Below are positions 1 through 8,420 of a stretch of 12,460 nucleotides of DNA, one piece after another. Position 1 is the stretch's first letter. Each line of letters starts with the position of its first letter. The stretch is taken from assembly GCA_001598975.1 (NCBI GenBank), contig BBXU01001758.1, positions 1 to 12,460 on the forward strand, written 5' to 3'. The translations under genes and the position numbers were made by a program. The notes beneath the pieces were generated by a model. It was given only the letters and a program-made list of their open reading frames with translations, did not search any database and had not been told where the DNA came from. This DNA comes from Parachlorella kessleri. Its lineage: Eukaryota > Chlorophyta > Trebouxiophyceae > Chlorellales > Chlorellaceae.

Positions 1-2178
1 TGGGCATCTGAGACTCGCCGGGCACGTGGGGCACCAGGTAGCCGTCCACGCGCTGGAACTTGCAGTCAATGCCCTCCTGCAGGCACACACACACACTAGG
101 CGTGGTCGGCATCTGCAAAATGCTTGGAGGGAGCACAGGGCCACGTGTCGCCTTGAGGTGCGAGGCGTGCACGCACTGGAACTTGTCAGCTTATGTCTAC
201 TCCACCATTTGCGGGTCCTGCCAGACATAGCCGACAGGACCCGCAATGGTAGAGACTTCTAGTCAGGGCAACGGAACCGTACCTTGCAACCTTACCAGCT
301 CTGCAGCTGCCCCTCACCCTACCTGGACTTGCAATCTCCGCCTTTGCTGACCCCCCCCTGTCCTCCACGCCTCGCCATGCTCATCCCAATAAGGCAGCAA
401 AGCAGCAGCAGGCTCAGCATGTTCTCTGCAACGCTCGATCAACCATGCCTCACCTCCTTGCTAACGTTCTCGATGTAGTTGATGGCCTCTTGCATTGACT
501 CGCCAACCAGCTTGGTCTTCTCAAAGCCATGCATCTGCAGACACAGGGCGGCCGTGAGAGCTGCAGCTTGCCACCGGTCAGATGCCATTGCAAGTTTGGG
601 AATTCACACACACATTTCACATGCATGGTGTTGCACATGCTCGGGTAGACCAGGCTGGCAAACACAAGCCAGTGCCCACGTACAGCTCACCTTCTCACAC
701 TCATAGAAGTAGTCATCGAGCCTGCAGAGCGGGCAGCCAGCCAAGGTCTTTTGGCAGTCAAAACCTCACGCAGTTATTGCCAATTGAAGGCAGGAAAGGG
801 TGGCCCTGTACCAAGCACCCCTCAGCTGGTTCAGACCCTGAAGGTGCTCCCCCGCAGCTTCGGCTTTATGACTCCCAGTAAGTCAGTTTGCACATTCTTC
901 AGTCACAAGCGCTGCGATCTCCCTTCAACGAGTGCAGGCCACCTTCATCACACCTTGACATGTTTACCTAGTAGTCTCCCGGGGCATGCCTGCATCGACG
1001 GGTACCCTATCCTGCCTCCATACAGGATGAAGCCACCTGTTGCTGACTGGCACACTCACCAGGCCATGATGTGCGCAGTTGTCCTGCCAGTCTGGCCACC
1101 GCCCCGCACGCGCGACTCCAAAACCACCACATCCTTTCCTGCACCGTACAGACGCCTAGCAATACCTCAGCAGGAAGTATGGACTGTCTTGCGCTCAGGT
1201 TAGCCACGGCTGGTCGCTAACATAGAGCGCTGTCAGTTCTAGCTACCATTTGCTAGTCGTTGGTTATGATATCTCCCATAAGGCCTCCAGCCCTGACACT
1301 GCATCTTCCTTCATATTCATATTATAGGCTGCTGCACAACACCCACCTTATTATCCATCCACACTGAGGACTATTTGGACCACCAAGGCAGGACAGCACC
1401 AGCTGCATTCCTTACCTCCCTTCGCCAGCTGGTAGGCACATGTCAGGCCAGCAATACCAGCTCCAATGACGACCACATCAGCAACTATGTTTTCCGCAAG
1501 GGGTGGGTATTTTTGGGTCATGGACTTCTGGTTCCATGCGCTCTCGGCTGCGAGCCCCGGCACCTGCACCAAAAAAGATGGCAACTTTCCAAGGCAGGTA
1601 TGCGATGTGAAGACCTGCCGTTTCGTCACTTGCTGGCTGCAATGGTTCGTTGGTGGGCCCAAGTCAAGGAAGAACAACTCCCGCTTGCTTGGCGCTTGCG
1701 CGCATAGGCGCAGAAGCACTCGCTGCCAAGACTGCCGCCTATGCCCCTGTAACCCTACGCGAGGGGACAACACTGAAAGCCTAGCCACGAGAATTGCTAC
1801 GGAAGCCTAGAGCGTCACCACGGAAGGTGACAATGCCCAGGTGCCTTTCACGAGACTTGCGAAAGCCCAGTCACGATCATGATCGATGCCTTCAACTACT
1901 GATCCCGGTTACGTCTGATATACCAGCTACCATATCTCACTTCTCGTTCCACGACACCTCACACCAGTAGTTCTACTCACCGTGAACTCCGGCTCCCCAT
2001 CCTTAAAGCCATATGAATCAGAGCTTTTGCGGGGTGCCCCCTGAGGTGCGTCTTTGAAAGCAACTGGCCGAGCAGTGAAGGTGCGTCCCCTGGACTGGCG
2101 GCAGGTGCGTGGCCGAGAGGACAAGCGGGTGGAGAAGGCCCCCGAACGAGCGTGCATCACTTGAGAGGAGTTCATCAT
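1..2178 (-). CDS. FAD-dependent oxidoreductase (DAO fold), plastid-targeted, 3' part beyond window
   Basis: Six exons, read on the minus strand: 2178-1981, 1563-1416, 1138-1060, 721-691, 534-454 and 76-1 (continuing past the edge). All donors are GT and all acceptors AG, and the phases join into 204 residues without a stop. Residues 1 to about 60 are rich in Ser, Arg, Ala and Thr and poor in acidic residues near the start, as in algal chloroplast transit peptides. The Rossmann FAD site VVVIGAGIAGL follows at residues 96-106 (G100, G102, G105), and E123 in VVVLE would bind the adenosine ribose. The stretch GQTGRTTAH (130-138) and then DDYFYE (144-149) resemble DadA-like oxidoreductases that in bacteria often carry a C-terminal Rieske iron-sulfur domain. 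That domain would lie outside this window. The substrate is unknown; amine or amino-acid oxidation is the family norm. The start is the first ATG of a doublet. Intron 5 has a short CA repeat (84-96) just upstream of its acceptor. Confidence 0.85.
205..249. repeat. Long inverted repeat (hairpin) in intron 5 of the minus-strand oxidoreductase gene
   Basis: The left arm CCATTTGCGGGTCCTG (205-220) pairs with the right arm CAGGACCCGCAATGG (235-249) around a 14-base loop, with one bulged T. Partial pairing (GTCT with AGAC) may extend the stem outward. TATGTCT (192-198) is also complementary to AGACATA inside the loop (223-229), so an alternative fold is possible. The stem is GC-rich and would form in RNA from either strand. 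Confidence 0.75.
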
Positions 2179-2364
2179 CGCTGTCTCTCTTTCAATACCA
2201 GATCACCGACACTATGCAGCAGAAGCCTTTATCGGCCCGTCTGCTGGCAGCAGCTGGACCGAACCTGCCTAGCCCAGCAGGGACACCCACTCTGTGGCGC
2301 CCCTGGCTTGTGAGTACAAGGCTGCCTTGGTCGTGACGAGATCAGCAAGCCTGCACACGGTACC
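2179..2364. promoter_or_regulatory. Divergent intergenic promoter between two flavoenzyme genes
   Basis: Only 186 bases separate the start codon of the minus-strand oxidoreductase from the chosen ATG of the plus-strand thioredoxin-reductase-like gene, so both promoters and 5' UTRs must lie here or overlap the flanking exons. I see no convincing TATA box. The segment also holds an in-frame-looking N-terminal fragment: ATG at 2214, 32 codons, then a GTGAGT donor at 2310. This could be an alternative first exon or simply 5' UTR. Shared control of the pair is an inference from the spacing alone. Confidence 0.6.
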
Positions 2365-5300
2365 ATGCCAGCCCTACCTCCACCAAAAACCGGAGATGAG
2401 GAAGACTTCGTGGACGTGATAGTGGTTGGGGGAGGGTGAGCAGCGGCACTTTGATCTGGCAGGTTTCTTGAATTGTTCTCTGGCTTTGCCGTGCCAAAAC
2501 AGGTTTGGGACACCCAAGCTTCCATGCTGTTGGGGTCGTTGTGATGGCATGGGCTTCTTACTCACCTGCAGGCCTGCAGGGCTGTCTGCTGCGCTCATCT
2601 TGGGCAGGTGAGGGCTGCGCTGCCGGTAACGGCTGTCCAAGGGAAAATCTATGGCAGATACAGTGCAGCTGGATGGTATGTTCCGTGCGAAGGTAACGTC
2701 TGCCCAGTGCTTGTAATGGCTAGGGGGACCTGTAGCACAAGGTCGTGCAAAAGGCTGTGGTATATGCAGGTCCAGGAGGAGCGTGATCATCTTCGACAGT
2801 GGGGAGAAGCGCAATGAGGCCAGCCAAATCCAGCATGGCATACTTGGAGCGGACGGTGAGGGTACCCGTAAGGCAGTTGCTTGCGGAGTGCTGGCTTGTC
2901 GGGGGATGATGGGAGGTCAGCAGCGCAGGAAGTTGTGGCACCCGTGTTAGGCTAGCGTTGGGCCAGGGAGGGAGCGGAGCTAGCCATTCTCCCACACATT
3001 TACAAACGGATGTGCAGGCTGTCAGGCGGGTGTGGGTGTGGGCCTGTGCAGGGTTCAACAGGGAGGAGTTCCTTTCTCAGGCCAGAGACCAGGTGCGCAC
3101 AGATACCCTGAGCTTCAAACTGCATCTCTTGGCTTTGGTGGTGTCTTATACTTGCTGCCTCTCTCATGCCGATGGTCGTGCTTTGCAGCAAGCAACCAAT
3201 GGCGGTCAACAATTTTTTTCGTATGCACCACCTTTGGGAGGCCCCTGTCAGCGAGCTGGAATGTGTGACGTGATGGGGTCATTGCTGCATGTGGGATCGA
3301 GCCTGGCTTGCGCCCCCTGAGCTTGCCAGGCGGCCCCGCCGAGCAAAAGGGCCTGCACTTCCCTTGTGCAGGTTCTCAAGTACCCCACGGTGGAGCTGAA
3401 GCAGCTAGCTGTGGTTGACCTGAATATTGAGGCCGCCAGGACTGAGCGTTGCACTCCGGGGGAGATCGAGGCTGGGACCTGCGAGACGAAGGTTAAGACC
3501 GGGGTGGGTGCATAGGTGTGGGCCAGGCAGTCCCTTGGCGGCACAAGCTCATCATGACAAGGGGGTATTGGAATTCGCTGCATCGTCATAGTGACAAGCC
3601 TTGGATCTCATCAGCTGGGGGTACAGGGTGAAGGCAGGCCTGAGGGAGGCCTGCCATCTTGCGACAGACAGTGGGGAGTGTGTGGAGCACAGGCCTTCCC
3701 GTCTTAACAAACATGCGTACATGGCTAGGCTAAATGGTTGGCATCATTGCATCACTGCCTGTGTGCCCTCGGCCCGGGCATGTGAGTGAGTTGGCACCAG
3801 CCCATGTCAGTGCAGGAGCGCATAACCAAGACATGGAGCTTTGAGGTGACCGCTGAGGATGGGACCACCTGGCGCTCCAAGAAGGTTGTGCTGGCCACAG
3901 GTGACCCTCTGTCAGCTACAAGAATAAGCTTCGTCCTTTTGTTACGGCTGGGCAGGTTTCCAGCGGTCGCTCGGTTCAGGGCCCCGGGGCGGCAGCAGGG
4001 AGTTGAGGCATGCGGACCACCTTCGACCCCACCCCCCTTCCAGGCGTCTACGCAGAGCCCTCCGCTTGGTTGGTCGCAGCAACTCGCGTGTAGTTTATGA
4101 TGCACGATCTCGCGTGATTGGGCTTTCGGAGTAGCTGTGTGATTTACTTGGCGCCTCGCAGCCGCACAGTGACGGAGGGCTGCTGCATCAGGGCATGCGT
4201 GGCCCAGCCTTGCGTTTGTTGTGGCCATGTGGAGTTGCTTTGATGATGATGCGCCCCTCCTCGTCCTGTGGTATGTGAATTTCCAGCAATGGCATGGAGT
4301 GTCGTAACGAGGGTTGCACTAGTGGGGCTATCTTCCTCTGACAGCGAGCAGTGTATGGGCTGAACAGCGCGAAATAGTGGGCATCCCGGTGCAGGAGTTA
4401 AAGACCTCATACCTGAGGTGCTGTCACCTTTCTGGGGCCGTGGCGTGTGGGTGTGCCTTTACTGCGATGGTGAGTAGGCAGGGTGGCTGCATGCTCATGC
4501 GAAAGTTGCAGGATCCGTGTGGCAGCCTGGGTATAATACCATTCACCCAGGGCAGGTAACCCTAGTGAATGACCTCGGTCTTGGAGGCACCAAGCAGTGT
4601 AGTGCTCACGCCCCCCTGAACAGTTGCAGCAACGCGTGCCAAGGGCCTACTGCATGTTGCCTTGGCTGGGGCGATTGGCCCACCCTACCTCATGGATTGT
4701 GTGTGCTTGCAGCCTACGAGTACACCGACCAGCCCCAGGCCGCGTACGGCAACGGGGAGAGGGGCATCCACCTGGCATTTGAGATGCTGCTGTGGAGCAA
4801 GCAGGTCACGCTGCTGACTGACGGCGAGGCGCTGGAGGCAACAGCCAAGGTGGGTACCCCCGTATAATGTGGGATTTCATTTCAAATTCATCAAAGACCG
4901 ATGTTGGGGTGGGTGGGTGGGTGGCGTTTGGCAGGTTTTATGACAATCCGTAGGTGGGTGTTGGCGGGGTACCTGGGGAGGGGTCAGGCAGGCAGGGTCT
5001 TGGCAGCAGCATGGGCCACAAGCAAGGTTGGTGGCTGGCTTGGTGCGTTGTTGGGCGTGCATTGCTGGCCTTGCTCTACTGTGGCTGCTTCGGCCCCTGC
5101 TGTCAGTGTCCGGCTTGCTGCCAGCGTGAGGCACGGGGGTCAGCCGGCAGGCCGGTGGGGTGTGCAGCATGGACTGACGAAGAAGGGGCACATGCCTTGC
5201 GGCGAGTGTGCAGGAACCCTAAGGCAGGCTGGGGCCTGAGATGGTTGCTGCGCGTCTGATATCACACTGTTGCAGTGCTGGCTGGCTGTATATACTATGC

Positions 5301-7585
5301 AGGACTACTGCTCTGGTGCGGAGGTGTGTTTTAGACCTAAAGCAGTGTTGATATAAGGCGCGCGTCCATGCCACCCCAGCATTGGCACCACAGAAAGCTT
5401 CACCATACATAGTCACGGAGGTGGAGCCTCTTACGTCGCTTGCAAGGTGCTGTGCGGTTGATAGGTAGATGCCTCCGGTCTGTCCTCTCATCGAGCACCC
5501 CCTCCCACACCCGCGCGCTTGCAGGAGCAGGCGCTGCTGAAGCGCCACGGCATCAAAGTCGTCACCTCCAAGGTCAAGGAGCTGTATGCCGACCCTGACG
5601 GCGAGCTGGGCGGCGTGGTCTTTGAGGACGGCACCCGCCTCCCCGTCAGGTGGCGGCGCCCTCCTCTTCCTTGCTGTTTCACTACTTACCAGTCTGGTGT
5701 AGAGAGCAGCAGCCGGCCGTCATCCATGTCGCACTCCCAGCTGCCAATGGCTGGTTGGGTGGTTTGGATGCTGCTGCTGTGCGCTCTGCCATTCCGCGTG
5801 AGCAGTGTGGGCCGGTGCCTCCACCCTGGCTCCACCATGCAGCTGTTGGCATAATTACGTGCCGTGGTTGCGGCTTTTGGTTGCGGCTTACGCAAGGACA
5901 ACTGGTGTTTACATGCTGCCCTCCCTGCCGCCAGTTGGGCTGTCGCGGCTGCCAATAAGCTACTCCCTTACTTCCTCCCTCCCCCTCTTCCTTCCTCTCT
6001 TTCCCCCCAAGTGCAGGGCGGTCCAACAGGTCTCTCGTATAGACCTCTTGCAGAGTTTGCATGTTTGAGGCTGATAGGCATTGCAATGTTTTTGGTGCAG
6101 ATTCTTGGTGTTCAATACGGGGCGCTGCCAGAACTCCAGCCTGCCCTCCAAGATGGGCCTCAAGTCGGATGACAGGGGCGACCTCATCTGCGAGATGAAG
6201 GGCAACGTGAGTTGGGGGGGGGGGGGGGGGGGTGCGGCGTACGGCCAGCCGGCAGCTGAAATTAATCGTGTCCTGGGGTGCTGGTATGGCCTATCGCATT
6301 AGACTGGTGCACTGGTTAGTTGGTACGACTTGTTCGGTCCCCTACAGGCGGCTGTGTCCCGTTCCTTTTAAGAGGCAAGTGGAGGCAGCAGGCTGGCTGC
6401 TGTGACACCTACCTACCCAGACAGTGACCGCCCTTGCGCATGCTGCTGGGGTATGGCTACGGTACAGTCGGGCAGCAAGGGCCTTGCTTGTAGGCTAAAG
6501 CACGTTTGAATACATGTTTGCAGGTGGCTAGTGTGCATGGCCTCTATGTGGCAGGTGGGTGCATGCAAACCCACATGGGTGTTGGGCTTCTGAGGCTTTG
6601 TCTGCTAGGGACGCAGCGGCCGCGTCGTATAGCAGGGTTGTTTGCTGGGGATGTCTGCCTGCTTCTCGGCAGGGCTGTTGCACTACTTCTGCCAAGTGTG
6701 GGGGCAACAAGCTTGCTGCTATGCGCTTACTTGGCACTTGCCCCAAGAAAGAAAGCCATGCAGCGATGAGCAAGCCGCAGGACTGGGACGGCTGCACCTT
6801 TGTCTCTGATTAACCTGCGTTGCTGTGCACCTCCAGGCAACTGTGCTACCGCGCCGCTGAAGCTTGTCATGACCGCAGCGTCGCAGGGTGCGACTGTTGG
6901 TGCGAAGATCAACTCGGTAAGCTGGTGATGAAAGTTGAGTTTGAGGGAGACCACAGCTCTGTGGACATCTTGATGATGGTGGCGTACCTGGGCAGTTTTG
7001 TTGTGAGCTGTGCAGGGCTGCTAAATAGCTGTGGTTGTGCCAGGGTCGATGGTCTAGTACTTCTGGTGGCTGCGGCTACAGGTTGCGCCTTGGTCCCAAG
7101 GTTGGAGACATCTCACCCCTGCACAGTCACATTCGCAGCGCGATGTTGGCACGGGTTAACAGTTAATCACCTGCAGGTTCCAGCCAAGGCATGGTTGATG
7201 CCCTTGCCTGTGCACAATCGGGACAGAAACTGGCCTCACCAAGCCACACAGCGTGTTGGGGCGACATGGGGTACAATGTGTGCAGGAGCTGATGTATGAG
7301 GAGCTGGGTTTGGTGGACGGGCTGTACTACCAGGACAAGGAGCGGGAGGCCATCCGCGAAAGCAGCAAGCAGAACCTGAACGAGATGGACGGCAACGGGG
7401 AGGTGGTGGCGCCACCTTCAGGCTTCAACACCGGAGCGAACGGCAAGGAGGCAGACCCCAGCAAAGGGGATGGGAATGGAGAGGTCCTGGGGCCCCCCTC
7501 GGGCATCAATAGAGGGGGCACCAGCAAGGCAGGGATTGAGAACGGCACAGCGGAAGCTGACGCGACGGCAGTCGCGGAGGAATAG
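2365..7585 (+). CDS. Thioredoxin-reductase-like NAD(P)H/FAD flavoprotein, copy 1 (complete, 13 exons, 434 aa)
   Basis: Exons: 2365-2435, 2572-2607, 2770-2855, 3052-3092, 3372-3503, 3816-3900, 4395-4469, 4713-4849, 5525-5649, 6101-6206, 6524-6554, 6837-6916, 7286-7585. All introns are GT-AG and every phase matches. Domains: FAD-binding [13 protein letters not shown] at residues 20-32; a linker of about 44 residues (79-122) longer than in compact reductases; VVLATG (146-151); the redox motif CLYC (Cys171, Cys174) where E. coli TrxB has CATC; an NADPH-type GxGxxG, GNGERG (188-193); FNTGR (267-271); and the second FAD motif GLYVAGNC (304-311). Low-Mr thioredoxin reductases are about 310-330 residues. 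The excess is the linker plus a hydrophilic tail. The likely reaction is NADPH-dependent disulfide reduction, but the partner is unknown and need not be thioredoxin. The ATG at 2365 gives a short leader and no transit peptide. An upstream first exon from 2214 (Ala/Arg/Ser-rich) could supply one, but no well-sized intron joins it in frame. Exon 5 could also end at 3491 (GTTAAG donor). I chose GTGGGT at 3504 because copy 2 has the same donor. Confidence 0.9.
4395..4849 (+). other. Redox CxxC motif and NADPH-binding core, split by intron 7 of copy 1
   Basis: The codons for CLYC lie at the end of exon 7 (4395-4469). The GxGxxG nucleotide-binding loop follows 14 residues after the second Cys, in exon 8 (4713-4849). 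The intron falls after the first base of the Ala176 codon, just after CLYCD. In classical low-Mr thioredoxin reductases this CxxC is the disulfide reduced by FADH2. Keeping both cysteines argues for a catalytic disulfide reductase rather than a CxxC-less ferredoxin-NADP reductase-like relative. Confidence 0.8.
4906..4921 (+). other. Perfect G-quadruplex motif in intron 8 of copy 1
   Basis: GGGGTGGGTGGGTGGG has four G-tracts with single-base T loops on the coding strand, 57 bases after the exon 8 donor. Single-base-loop motifs of this kind are generally the most stable class. It sits in the longest intron of the gene (675 bases). A role in splicing or transcription is possible but not shown. 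Confidence 0.75.
6214..6232 (+). repeat. Run of 19 G in intron 10 of copy 1
   Basis: An uninterrupted G homopolymer starts eight bases after exon 10, directly behind the GTGAGTT donor. Its length is prone to slippage and to sequencing error, so the exact count may be unreliable. Being intronic, a length change would not shift the protein frame. Confidence 0.85.
7388..7534 (+). repeat. 27-residue tandem repeat in the C-terminal tail of copy 1
   Basis: In the last exon, residues 370-396 and 397-416 align with a period of 27 residues (81 bases). The first unit begins DGNGEVVAPPSGFNTG and the second DGNGEVLGPPSGINRG. The second unit is partial. The tail is rich in Gly, Asn, Pro, Glu and Ala, is probably disordered, and lies after the conserved reductase fold. 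The two units differ at several bases, so the duplication is not very recent or is evolving freely. Confidence 0.85.
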
Positions 7586-8420
7586 CGCCTGCTGTCCTTT
7601 CCTGCATGGTGTATGAAAGGAAGGAGCGGGGGTGCTAGCTCTGCGGCCTGGGTTTAGCGGAAGGCATGGCCGTTGCACGCTTGGCAGCTTGCGAAGCTCA
7701 ACTGCCTTGATACAAAAAGCTGCATTTGACTTAAAACGAATGACTGCCATAGACGATTATGAGTTATGTGGCTGATGCACTTGGCAGGAATAAAAGGGAA
7801 GAGAAGGGGTTGCACAGCGGTTGGCTTAGTCCATCATTGTGCTTGCTGCTGGAGTTGAAGCATTAGCATGAAAACTGAAGGTACATCCCACATGGATTTC
7901 CCTTCCCAGGACCCCTTTGTTGGCTTTGGCTACGTCAGGAAGCTTCTTATACTTTCTTGCAGTGGCAGTATGCATGATTTGGGTGCACCGCCCTATGTGG
8001 CAGTTGGGTCGGTCGGTGAAATGTATACTTTACCGCTATGTTAGCTCTGGATATGTTAGAAGGAATTTCTTACCTTTGGTGGCAACAGGAATCTCTTACT
8101 TCATTTGATAACAACCTTCGGAGTTGGGTGTAATTAGAGAAGTTTGGCTTTGTAGCTCCAAGTTAGCGCTCGTTGGCAAAGTAGCTGGGAGCATCAGCCT
8201 AATAGCAGCACAGGCAGAAAGCTGGACCTGCCATGGGAAGGGTTGAATGTTTGGTATGTAAGAGGTAGGCTGTGTTGCTGTAGATTGGGGACTTTATACT
8301 CAGTTTCTAAGCTTTCTTTACTTCCTGGCTTATTTCCTTCTTTGATTTTCCTCCACATCAACTCTAGTGGTTACAAACCTCAGCAGGGCCCAAGACATGT
8401 AAGCCAGCAATTTCAATTTA
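7586..8420 (+). other. 3' UTR and downstream region of copy 1, with candidate polyadenylation signals
   Basis: After the TAG stop a small stem (TCCTTTC at 7595-7601 with GAAAGGA at 7615-7621) lies in the early 3' UTR. An AATAAA occurs at 7789-7794. The signal TGTAA, typical of green-algal nuclear genes, occurs at 8129-8133, 8257-8261 and 8398-8402. The region is visibly richer in A and T than the coding part, as expected of UTR or spacer. Which signal is used cannot be decided from sequence. No exon-like stretch is seen. Confidence 0.55.

Noticed and set aside
1874..1885. Perfect 12-base palindrome CGATCATGATCG
   Set aside because: Short, single copy in the window and inside intron 1 of the left gene; expected by chance often enough.
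4901..5259. Overlapping plus-strand frames of about 100 residues rich in Gly, Trp and Cys
   Set aside because: They lie inside intron 8 of copy 1 and come from G/T-rich repeats; no homology is recognised.
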